From Salinisphaeraceae bacterium (lineage in GTDB: Bacteria; Pseudomonadota; Gammaproteobacteria; Nevskiales; Salinisphaeraceae), in NCBI GenBank assembly GCA_002683405.1, contig NYTH01000050.1, forward strand, positions 1 to 64,000: a DNA stretch of 64,000 nucleotides. Reading direction: 5' to 3'. The notes beneath the pieces were generated by a model that was given only the letters and a program-made list of their open reading frames with translations, did not search any database and was not told where the DNA came from. Each line of letters begins with the position of its first letter. Within the stretch, counting starts at the first letter, position 1. The translations under genes and the position numbers were made by a program. Shown in pieces: positions 16,108 through 25,851 of the stretch.

Positions 16108-16617
16108 TCAGGCCAGCGCGCGCAGCTGAGCGGCCGTCAGCAGCCAGCGCAGGTTGCCGGTACCGGCCTCGGGCGAGCCGGGGAATTCCAGCAGACAGCA
16201 GCCGGCTTTCTTGAAGGACAGCAGGCGATCGTGGCGGCGCGTGAGGCCCCAGGACACCCATTCCGACAGATCCGGCTCGTGCCCCACGAGCAGCTGGCAT
16301 TTATGCGCCGGCTGCTCGCGCAGCCAGGCGTTGACGGCCGACGGCCCCTGGCCGGGCACGAGGGCATCGCATTCAATGACCCGATCAATCTGCAGGCACT
16401 CGGCCAGTAGCGCGGCCGTCTGGGCAGCGCGCAGATAGGGGCTGGTGACAATCGCATCCACGCGTGCGCCGCGCAGGGCGGCCATCAAGCCGCGGGCAGC
16501 AGCCCGGGTGCGCACGCGCCCCCGGTCGGTGACGGGCCGCTCGGCATCGGACAGACCGAGCCGGGCCGCTTCCTCCCGCTCCAGCGCAATACCGTGCCGG
16601 AAAACCAGTATGTCCAT
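16108..16617 (-). CDS. sixA: Phosphohistidine phosphatase SixA
   Basis: 169 residues of the histidine phosphatase superfamily. FRHG with His8 is the phosphate acceptor; VGHEPDLSE holds the second catalytic His. The size and short form fit SixA, which removes phosphate from phosphohistidine domains of phosphorelay or PTS proteins in the cytoplasm. Confidence 0.8.
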   Translation of the reverse strand: MDILVFRHGIALEREEAARLGLSDAERPVTDRGRVRTRAAARGLMAALRGARVDAIVTSPYLRAAQTAALLAECLQIDRVIECDALVPGQGPSAVNAWLREQPAHKCQLLVGHEPDLSEWVSWGLTRRHDRLLSFKKAGCCLLEFPGSPEAGTGNLRWLLTAAQLRALA

Positions 16618-16664
16618 GCCGCCGTTCCCTGCTCAGAACAAAGAGGAGCGTCCGATGCGCGCTG

Positions 16665-18050
16665 CTATCCGCCGTAGATCTGCTCGGGCAGCCAGGTTGC
16701 CAGACCGGGCCAGACGGCCAGTACGCAGAGCATAGCCACCTGAATGCCGATGAAGGGTATCGCGCCGCGATAGATTGCGCGCGTTTCGACCTCGGGCGGC
16801 GCGACGCCGCGCAGATAGAACAGCGCGAATCCAAACGGCGGGGTGAGAAAGGAGGTCTGCAGGTTGATCGCCATCATGACGCCCAGCCAGACCGGGTCCA
16901 GCCCCATGGTCAGCAGGACCGGCCCCACAATCGGGACAACCACGAAGGTAATCTCGATGAAGTCCAGGATAAAGCCCAGCAGGAACATGACCAGCATGAC
17001 CACCACCATGGCGCCAAAGACCCCGCCGGGCAGCGATTCAAGCAGCCGGTGCACCGCGATGTCGCCGCCGTAGGCCGAGAAGACCAGCGAGAAGATCGAC
17101 GCGCCAATCAGGATGAGAAAGACCATGGCGGTGATGCGCGTGGTGTTCTCGACCACTTCGCGCAGGGCCTGCAGACTCAGCTGCCGGCGCAGGGCCGCCA
17201 GCAGTGCGGCGCCGAAGGCGCCGACCGCGGCGGCCTCGGTGGGCGTGGCCACTCCCGCCATGATCGACCCGAGCACCGCCACGATCAGCAACAGCGGCGG
17301 CATCAGGCCTGCGAGCAGCAGCCGCGCCAGACCGTCGCGGCCGAGTTCGGCGCGCGTCTGCGCCGGCAGGGCGGGCACGGCCTGCGGGCGCCGCCAGGCC
17401 AGCCACAGCAGATAGGCGATATACAGCGCCACCAGACACAACCCCGGCAGCAGGGCGCCCACGAACAGGTCGCCCACGGACACGGTCTCCGCGGCGAAGA
17501 TGCCCATGCTGTTCTGCGCCTGCTGATAGGCCGAGGAGAGCACGTCGCCCAGCAGCACCAGGATGATGGACGGCGGAATCACCTGGCCGAGCGTGCCCGA
17601 GGCGCAGATCGTGCCGGTGGCCACCGCCGGGTCATAGCCGCGCTGCAGCATGGTGGGCAGGGACAGCAGCCCCATGGTGACCACGGTGGCGCCGACAATG
17701 CCGGTGGACGCCGCCAGGAGCGCCCCGACCAGCACCACCGTAATGCCCAGCCCGCCGCGCACCCGGCCGAATAGCACCGCCACGGCGTTGAGCAGTTCCT
17801 CGGCCACGCGCGAGCGCTCCAGCATGACGCCCATGAAGACGAACAGCGGCACGGCGATGAGGGTTTCGTTGGTCATCACGCCGTACAGGCGCGACGGCAT
17901 GGCGAGCAGTTCGCTGAATCCGAATACCCCGAGCAGGTTGCCCAGCAGGCCGAACAGCAGCGCCACGCCGCCCAGCGTGAAGGCCACGGGATAGCCAGCC
18001 AGCAGCGTCAGACAGACCACGACAAACATGAGGCCCGCCATCCAGCTCAT
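16665..18050 (-). CDS. dctM: TRAP transporter large permease (DctM-like)
   Basis: 461 residues, almost all hydrophobic with about 12 helices. The N-terminus GYPVAFTLGGVALLFG, the TPTEAAAVGAFGAA motif and DFIEITFVVVPIV are hallmarks of TRAP large subunits, which move organic acids with sodium ions. The start overlaps the dctQ stop (ATGA). No periplasmic DctP-type binding protein gene is adjacent. Confidence 0.9.
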   Translation of the reverse strand: MSWMAGLMFVVVCLTLLAGYPVAFTLGGVALLFGLLGNLLGVFGFSELLAMPSRLYGVMTNETLIAVPLFVFMGVMLERSRVAEELLNAVAVLFGRVRGGLGITVVLVGALLAASTGIVGATVVTMGLLSLPTMLQRGYDPAVATGTICASGTLGQVIPPSIILVLLGDVLSSAYQQAQNSMGIFAAETVSVGDLFVGALLPGLCLVALYIAYLLWLAWRRPQAVPALPAQTRAELGRDGLARLLLAGLMPPLLLIVAVLGSIMAGVATPTEAAAVGAFGAALLAALRRQLSLQALREVVENTTRITAMVFLILIGASIFSLVFSAYGGDIAVHRLLESLPGGVFGAMVVVMLVMFLLGFILDFIEITFVVVPIVGPVLLTMGLDPVWLGVMMAINLQTSFLTPPFGFALFYLRGVAPPEVETRAIYRGAIPFIGIQVAMLCVLAVWPGLATWLPEQIYGG

Positions 18051-18553
18051 GTCCGGGACTCCGCAAGCTGCAGCGCAGCGTCACCGGCCCGCGCCAGCGC
18101 CGCCAGCACGAGCTGAACGGCCATGACCAGAATGAGCGTCTTGAGCAGATAGACGAACGGCAGGCCACCGGCTTCGGAGGAGACTTCGCCGCGCGCCCAG
18201 GCGTCGGCCACGTAGCTCCAGCTCGCCACGAAGATGAAGACGGCGACCGGCAGCAGCAGGCAGAGGCTGCCCAGCAGGTTGACCCAGGCCTGCCGGCGGG
18301 CCGGCCAGCTGCGGTAGAAGATGTCCACCCGCACATGCCCGTCCTGGTTCAGCGTGTAGGCGGCGGCCAGCATGAACACGGCCGCGTGCATGTAGGTCAC
18401 GGCTTCCTGCAGGCCGATCAGGCCGATACCGAAGCCGTAGCGCAGCAGCACGACCACGCAGTAGCCCAGCACCATGAACGCTGTGAGCCAGGCGGCGCAG
18501 CGGCCAACGACGTTGTTCAGCCGGTCGATGGCGTCGCAGGCCCTGCGGAGCAT
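18047..18553 (-). CDS. dctQ: TRAP transporter small permease (DctQ-like)
   Basis: 168 residues with four hydrophobic helices and the family motif GHVRVDIFY after the second helix. It pairs with the DctM-like subunit downstream. Its ATG overlaps the thrB stop as TGATG, so it is probably co-translated with homoserine kinase, an odd partnership. Confidence 0.9.
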   Translation of the reverse strand: MLRRACDAIDRLNNVVGRCAAWLTAFMVLGYCVVVLLRYGFGIGLIGLQEAVTYMHAAVFMLAAAYTLNQDGHVRVDIFYRSWPARRQAWVNLLGSLCLLLPVAVFIFVASWSYVADAWARGEVSSEAGGLPFVYLLKTLILVMAVQLVLAALARAGDAALQLAESRT

Positions 18554-19506
18554 CAGGCCGGGCCGGTCGGCAGCAACGCCGGCGTACGCTCGCGATGGGC
18601 CAGCAGAATCTCCTTGAGCGGCGCCGGATCCTTCTGATGCGTGTCGTCCCCGTCACGCGGGAACAGCCAGTCCTGCAGCCGGGACAGCCAGAAACGCAGC
18701 GCGGCCAGCCGCAACACGCCGGGCCAGGCGTCATGTTCGTCCGCGCTGTAGGGTCGACGGCGGGCGTAGGCCGCGCTCAGCGCCTGCCAGGCGGCCGGGT
18801 CGAATCGGCCCTGATCGTCAATACACCAGTCATTGCAGATGACCGCCAGATCGAACAGCAGGATGTCCTGGCAGGCGTAATAGAAATCGATGAGGCCGGA
18901 GACGTGATGACCCTCGAACAGCACGTTGTCGCGGAACAGATCCGCGTGGATGACGCCGCGCGGCAGGCTCTGGCGCGCCGCGGCCTGCTGGAAGGCCAGC
19001 TCGTCGTCCAGCAGGGCGAGGTCTTCGGTGTCCAGCCGTTCGGCCAACTCGCGGCGCGTGCGCTGCATCCAGTCCAGCCCGCGCACGTTGGCGTTTTGGC
19101 CGCCGAAGCTGTCGGCCGCCTTGTGCATTTCGGCCACGACAGCGCCCATGGCGGCGCACTGACGGGCGTCCGGCGCGTCCACGCTGGCGCCGCGCAGGCG
19201 GTGGACCAGCGCCGCAGGCTTGCCGTTCAAACGGGCATGAAAGCGGCCGTCGCGCCGCGCCACCGGGTGGGCGCTGGGCACGCCCTGACCGGCCAGATGA
19301 TCCATCAGGTCGAGATAGAAGGGCAGTTCGGCGTCCGAAAGTTTCTCGAACAGCGTCAGCACCCAGCGGCCCGAGCCGGTGTCGACGAAATAGTTGGTGT
19401 TGGTGATGCCGGCGGAAATGCCCTCGAAGCCTTCCAGTTCGCCGACCGAGTAGCCGGCCAGGAAGTCTTCCAGGTCTGCGGCCTGTACGCGCGTGTAGAC
19501 CGACAT
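18553..19506 (-). CDS. thrB: Homoserine kinase (ThrB, aminoglycoside-phosphotransferase type)
   Basis: 317 residues from the ATG at 19506. The start MSVYTRVQAADLEDFLAGY and GITNTNYFVDT are characteristic of the APH-fold homoserine kinase found in Pseudomonas and relatives, not of the GHMP-type E. coli enzyme. HADLFRDNVLF is the catalytic loop and IDFYYACQD the metal-binding segment. It phosphorylates homoserine in threonine synthesis. No thrC or thrA adjoins. Confidence 0.85.
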   Translation of the reverse strand: MSVYTRVQAADLEDFLAGYSVGELEGFEGISAGITNTNYFVDTGSGRWVLTLFEKLSDAELPFYLDLMDHLAGQGVPSAHPVARRDGRFHARLNGKPAALVHRLRGASVDAPDARQCAAMGAVVAEMHKAADSFGGQNANVRGLDWMQRTRRELAERLDTEDLALLDDELAFQQAAARQSLPRGVIHADLFRDNVLFEGHHVSGLIDFYYACQDILLFDLAVICNDWCIDDQGRFDPAAWQALSAAYARRRPYSADEHDAWPGVLRLAALRFWLSRLQDWLFPRDGDDTHQKDPAPLKEILLAHRERTPALLPTGPA

Positions 19507-19829
19507 CAGCCGCCCGCCTTTTTTTGCAACCGCTTGCGGAATACGGTCATTTCCTTGGCGGCCTGCTTGTCGCCACGCCTCTCGGCCACGTCGATCCCCG
19601 TGTTGAAGGCGGCCAGCGCCTGCGCATCCTGGCCGTCGGCCGCCAGCGCCTTGCCGTAGAGTTTCCACGCTGCGGAATAGTCGCGATCCTGCCGGACGGC
19701 TTCGGCCAGATGAGCCGCGGCTTGTGCGGCTTCGCCGTCCGTGAGCAAAAGATCGCCCAGCGTAAAACGCAGCAGGGCAGTGTCCCTGCCCGATGCGAGC
19801 ATGGATTCGAGCTGTTCGCGCATGGCCAT
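19506..19829 (-). CDS. Small TPR-repeat protein
   Basis: 107 residues with two to three TPR-like helix pairs (LGDLLLTDGEAAQAAAHLAE, then AWKLYGKALAADGQDAQA) and a basic tail. It starts at ATG 19829 or 19823, and its stop overlaps the thrB ATG (TGATG). Probably a cytoplasmic protein-protein adaptor; the partner is unknown. Confidence 0.65.
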   Translation of the reverse strand: MAMREQLESMLASGRDTALLRFTLGDLLLTDGEAAQAAAHLAEAVRQDRDYSAAWKLYGKALAADGQDAQALAAFNTGIDVAERRGDKQAAKEMTVFRKRLQKKAGG

Positions 19830-19928
19830 GTCGAGCGCGATTCTAGCTTAAACGCCCCCCGGCTTGTCTGCCCGGCCGGGAATGCGGCGAGTATCGTCGG
19901 CCGAGCAGCGGCAGCTGCTCGCCGAGGG

Positions 19929-21425
19929 CTAGCGGCGCCAGAAGGCGGGCGAGAGAATGGCGATGAGCGTGAATATCTCCAGCCGGCCGAGCAGCATGGC
20001 GAGGATGAGCACCCACTTGCCGGGCGCGTTGACCACCGTCATGTTCCCCGATACCTCGCCCAGTCCCGGGCCAAGGTTGTTCAGGCAGGCCGCCACGGCG
20101 GAGAACGCCGTGAGTTCATCCAGGCCGGTGGCCAGCATGATGATGAACAGCACGATGAAGATGGCGATATAGACGGCGAAGAATCCCCACACGGCCTGCA
20201 GCACGTCCGAGGGCACGTTCCGCCCGCCCAGCTTGACCGGAATCATGGCGCTGGGATGCACCAGCCGCTTGAGCTCGCTCAGGCCCTGTTTCCAGAGCAG
20301 CACGAACCGGATGACCTTCATGCCGCCGGCGGTGGAGGCGGCGCAGCCACCCACGAAACTGCCGAGCAGCAGCATCATGGGCAGAAAACTCGGCCAGGTG
20401 GCGTAGTCGGCGGTGGTGAAGCCCGTGGTGGTGCCGATGGACACCACCTGGAACAGCGCCTTGATCAGGGCGCGGTCGGCGTCGGGGTAGGTGCCGTGAA
20501 AATACAGCACGCCGGTGGCCACCGTGGTGACGCCGACCACCAGCGCCAGAAAGGTGCGGAATTCGGTATCGGCCAGATAGCTGCGGATGTCCGCCGACTG
20601 CCAGACGCGATAGTGCAGCGCGAAGTTGATGCCGGCGGCGAACATGAAGAACACCGCGATCGACTCGATGGCGGCGCTGTTGTAGTAGCCGGTGCTCAGG
20701 TCATGCGTGGAGAAGCCGCCGATGGCGACGGTCGAAAACGAATGGCCGATCGCCTCGAACGGCTGCATGCCGGCCAGCCAGTAGAGCGCGGCGCAGGCCA
20801 CGGTCAGGCCCAGATAGATCGCCCACAGCGCTTTTGCGGTTTCCGCGATGCGCGGCGTGAGCTTCTCGTTTTTCACCGGGCCGGGAATTTCGGCCTGGTA
20901 GAGCTGCATGCCGCCCACGCCGAGCAGCGGCAGGATGGCCACGGCCAGCACCACGATGCCCATGCCGCCGAACCACTGCAGCTGCTGGCGGTAATACAGG
21001 ATGCCCTTGGGCAGGGTGTCCAGCCCGGTAATGACGGTGGCGCCGGTGGTGGTCAGACCGGAAATCGATTCGAAGGCCGCCTCGGTGAAGGTCATCACCG
21101 GCCGTTCGGCCAGATACAAAGGGATGGCGCCGAACAGACCCAGCACCACCCAGAACGACACCACCACAACGAAACCCTCGCGAATCCGCAGGTCGCGGTT
21201 CAGGCCGGCGCCCAGGCGCCACATCATGGCGCCGGTGATCAGCGTCAGTGCAAAGGCGGTCAGAAACGCGGTATGGGTGCCGTCCTGGTAATACAGGCTG
21301 ACCAGAACCGGCGGCAGCAGCGTCAGGCTGAACAGAGTGAGCAGCAGGCCCACGATGCGCGGTACGGCGCCCAGTCGCCGCACGGGTTCGGGCACGCTGG
21401 CGGGTATGCCGAACAGATTGGCCAT
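19929..21425 (-). CDS. trkH: Trk potassium uptake protein, TrkH (second copy)
   Basis: 498 residues from the ATG at 21425, which overlaps the first trkH stop as TGATG. The four pore loops can be found: SGLTTTGATV, the ALFQVVSIGTTTGFTT filter, GGCAASTAGGMKV, and LNNLGPGLGEVSGN near the end. It forms the membrane channel of the Trk system, controlled by TrkA. It is clearly paralogous to the gene just upstream along most of its length. Confidence 0.9.
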   Translation of the reverse strand: MANLFGIPASVPEPVRRLGAVPRIVGLLLTLFSLTLLPPVLVSLYYQDGTHTAFLTAFALTLITGAMMWRLGAGLNRDLRIREGFVVVVSFWVVLGLFGAIPLYLAERPVMTFTEAAFESISGLTTTGATVITGLDTLPKGILYYRQQLQWFGGMGIVVLAVAILPLLGVGGMQLYQAEIPGPVKNEKLTPRIAETAKALWAIYLGLTVACAALYWLAGMQPFEAIGHSFSTVAIGGFSTHDLSTGYYNSAAIESIAVFFMFAAGINFALHYRVWQSADIRSYLADTEFRTFLALVVGVTTVATGVLYFHGTYPDADRALIKALFQVVSIGTTTGFTTADYATWPSFLPMMLLLGSFVGGCAASTAGGMKVIRFVLLWKQGLSELKRLVHPSAMIPVKLGGRNVPSDVLQAVWGFFAVYIAIFIVLFIIMLATGLDELTAFSAVAACLNNLGPGLGEVSGNMTVVNAPGKWVLILAMLLGRLEIFTLIAILSPAFWRR

Positions 21426-22870
21426 CAGCGGCGCCAGAAGGCCGGCGTGAAGATCACCAGCACCGTGAAAAGCTCCAGCCGCCCGAGCAGCATGGCCGCC
21501 ATCATGATCCACTTGGCCGGGTCGTTGAGGGTGGTCACGTTGCTGGCGATCTCGCCCAGGCCGGGGCCGAGGTTGTTCATGCTGGTGGCGACGGCGGATA
21601 CCGCGGTGACCTCATCCAGCCCGCAGGCCAGCAGGCCCAGGAACATGATCGCGAAGAGCGCCACATAAACCGTGATGAAGCTCCACACGGAGTTCACCAC
21701 GCGCGCATCCAGACGCCGGCCGCCGAACTTGATCGACACCACCGCATGCGGATGGATGATGCGCTGAATCTCGCGCAGACCCTGCTTGGCCAGCAGGATC
21801 ACGCGGATGATCTTGATGCCGCCGGCGGTCGAACCCGCGCAGCCGCCGGCAAAGCTGCCCAGCAGCAGCGCCATGGGGATGAAGCTGGGCCAGGTGGTGA
21901 AATCGGCGGTGGCGTAGCCGGTCGAGGTGCCGATGGAAATGACCTGAAACAGCGCATTGACGAAACTGTCGCCGATTTCCACATAGGTACCCCCGAGCAG
22001 CAGCGCCGTCGTGACCAGCAGGGTGACGGCGGCCACCAGCCCCAGAAACACCTGCGATTCGCGGTCGCGCCAGTAGGTCATCAGGTCGGCGCGCTGCCAC
22101 GCGACGAAATGCATGGCGAAACTCAGGCCGCCCAGCGCCATGAACAGCGCCGCGATCAGATGGATCGTCTTGCTGTCGAAATACCCCATGCTGGCGTCAT
22201 GGGTGGAATAACCGCCGGTGGATAGCGTGGTGAACGCGTGGCAGATCGCGTCGAACACGCTCATGCCGGCCAGCCAGTACGCCAGGCCGCAGGCCAGCGT
22301 GAGCATGAGGTAGATCATCCACAGCGCCCGCGCCGTGTCCTGCACCCGGGCGGTGATCTTGGTGTTTTTCATGGGACCGGGCGTTTCGGCGCGCACCAGC
22401 TGCATGCCGCCCACGCCCAGCAGCGGCAGAATGGCCACGGCCAGCACGATCACGCCCATGCCGCCCATCCACTGCAGCTGTGATCGCCACAGCAGGATCG
22501 ATTGCGGCAGCGTATCCAGCCCCGTCATGGCCGTGGCGCCGGTGGTGGTCAGCCCCGAAACGGATTCGAAGATCGCGTCCGTCATGTCCAGACCGGGGCG
22601 GTCGGACAGGTGCAGGGGCAGCCCGCCGAACAGGCCCAGAACCACCCAGAACAGGGTGGTCAGCAGGAAGCCGTCGCTGACCTTGAGTTCGCGTCGCTTG
22701 CCGCGCACGGGCAGCCAGATGAGTACGCCGCAGGCCATGCACAGCGCCGCGGATCGCTCGAAGGCGTCGGTGGCGCCATCATCGATGATCAGCGAGAAGA
22801 CCATCGCCGGCAGCATGGTCAGGCTGTACAGCATGAGCAGCAGGCCGGTCAGGCGTTGGATGACCAGCAT
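21425..22870 (-). CDS. trkH: Trk potassium uptake protein, TrkH (first copy)
   Basis: 481 residues if translation starts at MLVIQRLTGLLLM (ATG 22870); the frame is open back to 22924, and GTG codons at 22885 and 22879 are alternatives. Pore loops SGLTTTGATA, SIGTSTGYATADF, GGCAGSTAGGIKI and MNNLGPGLGEIASN match TrkH. The gene follows trkA with 34 bases between (or overlaps if an earlier start is used) and precedes the second trkH. Confidence 0.88.
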   Translation of the reverse strand: MLVIQRLTGLLLMLYSLTMLPAMVFSLIIDDGATDAFERSAALCMACGVLIWLPVRGKRRELKVSDGFLLTTLFWVVLGLFGGLPLHLSDRPGLDMTDAIFESVSGLTTTGATAMTGLDTLPQSILLWRSQLQWMGGMGVIVLAVAILPLLGVGGMQLVRAETPGPMKNTKITARVQDTARALWMIYLMLTLACGLAYWLAGMSVFDAICHAFTTLSTGGYSTHDASMGYFDSKTIHLIAALFMALGGLSFAMHFVAWQRADLMTYWRDRESQVFLGLVAAVTLLVTTALLLGGTYVEIGDSFVNALFQVISIGTSTGYATADFTTWPSFIPMALLLGSFAGGCAGSTAGGIKIIRVILLAKQGLREIQRIIHPHAVVSIKFGGRRLDARVVNSVWSFITVYVALFAIMFLGLLACGLDEVTAVSAVATSMNNLGPGLGEIASNVTTLNDPAKWIMMAAMLLGRLELFTVLVIFTPAFWRR

Positions 22871-22904
22871 TGAATCCACGGCGACGCGATCGCCGCGCTG
22901 GCGA

Positions 22905-24278
22905 TCAGAGAAAACCGAGGCCAACCTGGAACAGCCGCTCGACGTCGCTGGTGTATTTCTTGTCCACGATGAACAGAATGACGTGGTCGTTGGATTCGAT
23001 CACCGTGTCGTGGTGGGCGATGATCACTTCGTCATTGCGGGCGATGGCGCCGATGGTGGTGCCAGGCGGCAGCCGGATTTCGTCGATGCGCCGGCCCACC
23101 ACGCGGGAGTTGCCCGGGTCGCCGTGCGCGACCGCCTCGATTGCTTCGGCCGCGCCGCGGCGCAGGGTATGCACGCGCACCACGTCGCCGCGGCGCACGT
23201 GCGCCAGCAGGGCGGATACCGTGGACTGCTGCGGCGAAATTGCGATGTCGATTACGCCGCCCTCGACCAGATCCACATAGGCCAGGCGGTTGATCAGCGA
23301 CAGCGCCTTGCGCGCGCCCAGCCGCTTGGCCAGCATCGATGACAGGATGTTGGCTTCGTCGTCGTTGGTGATGGCGCAGAACACGTCGACGCTTTCGATG
23401 TTTTCTTCCACCAGCAGCTGTTCGTTGGCGGCGTCGCCCACCAGGACGATGGCCTTCTTGACCTGCTCGGACAGATAGCGCGCCCGCTCGCGATTCATCT
23501 CGATGAGCTTGACCTGGCAGTGATCCTCCAGGGCCCGGGCCAGGCGCAGACCGATGTTGCCGCCGCCGGCCAGCATGACGTGTTTCACGGGCCGGTCGAG
23601 CTTGCGCAGCTCGCTGATGACCTTCTTGATATCCCGCTTGGCGGCCACGAAGAAGACCTCGTCATCCGCTTCTATGATCGTGTCGCCTTCGGGAATGATC
23701 GGCTTGCCGCGCCGGTAGACCGCCGCCACGCGCGTGTCCACACCCGGAATGTGCTCACGCATGGTGCGCAGCTCCTGACCGACCAGCGGTCCGCCATAGT
23801 AGGCCTTCACGCCCACCAGCCGCACGCGGCCGCCGGCAAAGTCGACCACCTGCAGCGCGCCCGGATACTGGATGAGCCGGCTGATGTAATCGGTCACCAG
23901 TTGCTCGGGGCTGATACTCATGTCCACCGGCAATGCGTCCTGCTGGAACAGCCGGTCCTCCACCAGATATTCGGCCGCGCGGATGCGCGCGATCTTGGTC
24001 GGCGTGTGGAACAGGGTGTAGGCGATCTGGCAGGCGACCATGTTGGTCTCGTCGCTTTCGGTGACCGCAATGATCATGTCGGCATCGTCCGCGCCGGCCG
24101 AGCGCAGGATTTCCGGATGGGCGGGAAAGCCCTGCACAGAGCGGATGTCGAGCCGGTCCTGGAGGTCAGCCAGCAGAGCGGCTTCCGTATCCACGACAGT
24201 CACGTCGTTGGCTTCGTTCGCCAGATTCTCGGCCAGGGTCGCCCCCACCTGGCCTGCCCCCAGAATGATGATCTTCAT
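22905..24278 (-). CDS. trkA: Trk system NAD-binding regulatory protein TrkA
   Basis: 457 residues made of two RCK halves. Each has a Rossmann loop: [14 protein letters not shown] (3-16) and [14 protein letters not shown] (about 235-248), each followed by a TrkA-C domain. It binds nucleotide and gates the TrkH channels on the cytoplasmic side. It is first in the minus-strand trkA-trkH-trkH operon. Confidence 0.93.
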   Translation of the reverse strand: MKIIILGAGQVGATLAENLANEANDVTVVDTEAALLADLQDRLDIRSVQGFPAHPEILRSAGADDADMIIAVTESDETNMVACQIAYTLFHTPTKIARIRAAEYLVEDRLFQQDALPVDMSISPEQLVTDYISRLIQYPGALQVVDFAGGRVRLVGVKAYYGGPLVGQELRTMREHIPGVDTRVAAVYRRGKPIIPEGDTIIEADDEVFFVAAKRDIKKVISELRKLDRPVKHVMLAGGGNIGLRLARALEDHCQVKLIEMNRERARYLSEQVKKAIVLVGDAANEQLLVEENIESVDVFCAITNDDEANILSSMLAKRLGARKALSLINRLAYVDLVEGGVIDIAISPQQSTVSALLAHVRRGDVVRVHTLRRGAAEAIEAVAHGDPGNSRVVGRRIDEIRLPPGTTIGAIARNDEVIIAHHDTVIESNDHVILFIVDKKYTSDVERLFQVGLGFL

Positions 24279-24395
24279 AGCGGCGCAACATTAAGTCTGC
24301 CTACTGCCGGTTGCAAGCGAGGTTTTTCCTGTGGTTGGCCGCGATCACGGGTAGAATGGCGGCCGCCATTTCCGGCCGTGATGAGACGACGTTTG

Positions 24396-24779
24396 ATGGG
24401 ACAATGGATTGACGAGGTCCGCTGGGACAAGCGCGGCCTGCTGGCGGTCATCGCGCAGGACCACCACAGCGGCGCGGTACTGATGATGGCCTGGATGAAT
24501 CGCGACGCGCTGCTGGAGACCGTGCAAAGCGGCCAGGCGGTCTACTGGTCGCGCTCGCGCTCGCGGCTGTGGCGCAAGGGTGAATCCTCCGGGCATGTTC
24601 AGAACGTAAAGTCCATCAGGCTCGACTGTGACGGCGATACGCTGCTGCTGAGCGTCGAACAAGTGGGCGGTATTGCCTGTCATACAGGAAGAGCGCACTG
24701 TTTCTATCGCGAGATGCGCGACGGCGAATGGCAGACGGTCGAGCCGGTGATTCGATCTGCGGAGGACATTTATGGCTGA
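24396..24779 (+). CDS. hisI: Phosphoribosyl-AMP cyclohydrolase
   Basis: 127 residues from MGQWIDEVRW (ATG 24396; another ATG at 24381 would add five). DCDGDTLLLSVEQ and the zinc Cys/His segment IACHTGRAHCFYR are diagnostic. It opens the purine ring of phosphoribosyl-AMP in histidine synthesis. It overlaps hisE by eight bases. HisI and HisE are separate proteins here, unlike the fused E. coli form. Confidence 0.93.
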   Translation: MGQWIDEVRWDKRGLLAVIAQDHHSGAVLMMAWMNRDALLETVQSGQAVYWSRSRSRLWRKGESSGHVQNVKSIRLDCDGDTLLLSVEQVGGIACHTGRAHCFYREMRDGEWQTVEPVIRSAEDIYG

Positions 24780-25098
24780 TAGCAGCCGCGTTCTCGAAGC
24801 GCTGTCCGACGTGCTGGCAGCGCGTCGCGAAGCGGACCCGGATACGTCCTACGTGGCCGGACTGCTGGCCCGTGGAAATGAGGGCATATGCCCCAAGATT
24901 ACGGAAGAGGCTGCGGAAGTTGTTGAGGCCGCGCAGGAATATGACAATGCACATCTGACGCACGAAGTGGCGGATTTATGGTTTCACAGTATGGTCTTGT
25001 TGGCGCATCACGGTCTCGGACCGGATGCCGTGCTGAACGAGCTGGCCAGCCGCTTCGGCACGTCCGGTCTGACGGAAAAGGCCAATCGCCGCGCCTGA
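24772..25098 (+). CDS. hisE: Phosphoribosyl-ATP pyrophosphatase
   Basis: 108 residues of the all-alpha MazG-like fold. KITEEAAEVVEAA and HEVADLWFH hold the metal-binding acidic residues. It removes pyrophosphate from phosphoribosyl-ATP, the step before HisI. Placement directly before tatABC is common in gammaproteobacteria. Confidence 0.93.
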   Translation: MADSSRVLEALSDVLAARREADPDTSYVAGLLARGNEGICPKITEEAAEVVEAAQEYDNAHLTHEVADLWFHSMVLLAHHGLGPDAVLNELASRFGTSGLTEKANRRA

Positions 25099-25137
25099 TT
25101 GGCGCGGCGGCATGATTCACTCCTGAGGTAAAGAGCA

Positions 25138-25413
25138 ATGGGTATTGGTGGTATTAGCATCTGGCAGCTTCTGATTCTGCTGGTGATCGTCGTGCTGCTT
25201 TTCGGCACGAAAAAGCTCCGCAACCTGGGCGGGGACCTGGGGTCCGCGCTCAAGGGTTTCCGCTCGGCCATGGGTGAAAGCGAGGATCAGGACGCCCGCA
25301 AGCGCGAAGAAGACCCGCAGCTGGTCGACGAGCTCGGTCAGACTCGCGCCAACACCGATCCGGTGGAAGAGGCCGACATGCGCGAGGAGAAGGCGCAGGA
25401 CAAGAACCGCTAG
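25138..25413 (+). CDS. tatA: Twin-arginine translocase subunit TatA
   Basis: 91 residues: one N-terminal membrane helix (about 7-21), the [10 protein letters not shown] hinge and amphipathic helix, then a long acidic charged tail. It oligomerises to form the Tat export pore. GAGGTAAAG precedes the ATG. Confidence 0.93.
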   Translation: MGIGGISIWQLLILLVIVVLLFGTKKLRNLGGDLGSALKGFRSAMGESEDQDARKREEDPQLVDELGQTRANTDPVEEADMREEKAQDKNR

Positions 25414-25419
25414 ACGCCC

Positions 25420-25851
25420 GTGTTCGACGTGGGTTTCTGGGAACTGGCCTTCATCGGGCTGATCGGGCTGATCGTGCTCGGGCCCGAGCGGCTGCCCAAG
25501 GTAGCGCGCCAGGTGGGGCTGTGGGTCGGCCGCGCGCGGCGGCAGCTGAGCAGCTTTACCTCCGAGCTGGAGCGGGAAGCCAACCTGGGCGACATCCGCC
25601 GCGAGTTCGACTCTGCGCGCCAGCAGTTCGGCCAGCAAAAGGACAACATCGAATCGGAGGTTGGCCAATTCCGGGACGATCTGTCCCAGAGCGCCAGTTC
25701 GTCGCCCGGATCGCGTGGTGGCCGCAACCACTTTCGCCGCGCGCGGCAAAATAGCCCGTCGGCCGGTGGCGGATCAGCTTCGTCGGCCGGCAGCGGTACC
25801 GACGCCGGCGCTGCTGACGGCGACAATGACAGTGACAGCGAGACGCGATGA
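25420..25851 (+). CDS. tatB: Twin-arginine translocase subunit TatB
   Basis: 143 residues from a GTG at 25420, six bases after tatA. FDVGFWELAFIGLIGLIVLGPERLP is split by the membrane helix and ends in the GPERLP hinge typical of TatB. A long coiled helix and a Ser/Gly/Asp-rich tail follow. With TatC it forms the receptor for twin-arginine signal peptides. Confidence 0.93.
   Translation: MFDVGFWELAFIGLIGLIVLGPERLPKVARQVGLWVGRARRQLSSFTSELEREANLGDIRREFDSARQQFGQQKDNIESEVGQFRDDLSQSASSSPGSRGGRNHFRRARQNSPSAGGGSASSAGSGTDAGAADGDNDSDSETR

Noticed and set aside
19524-21668. A 714-codon plus-strand open frame
   Set aside because: Antisense to the trkH genes; composition is His/Gln/Arg-rich shadow sequence.
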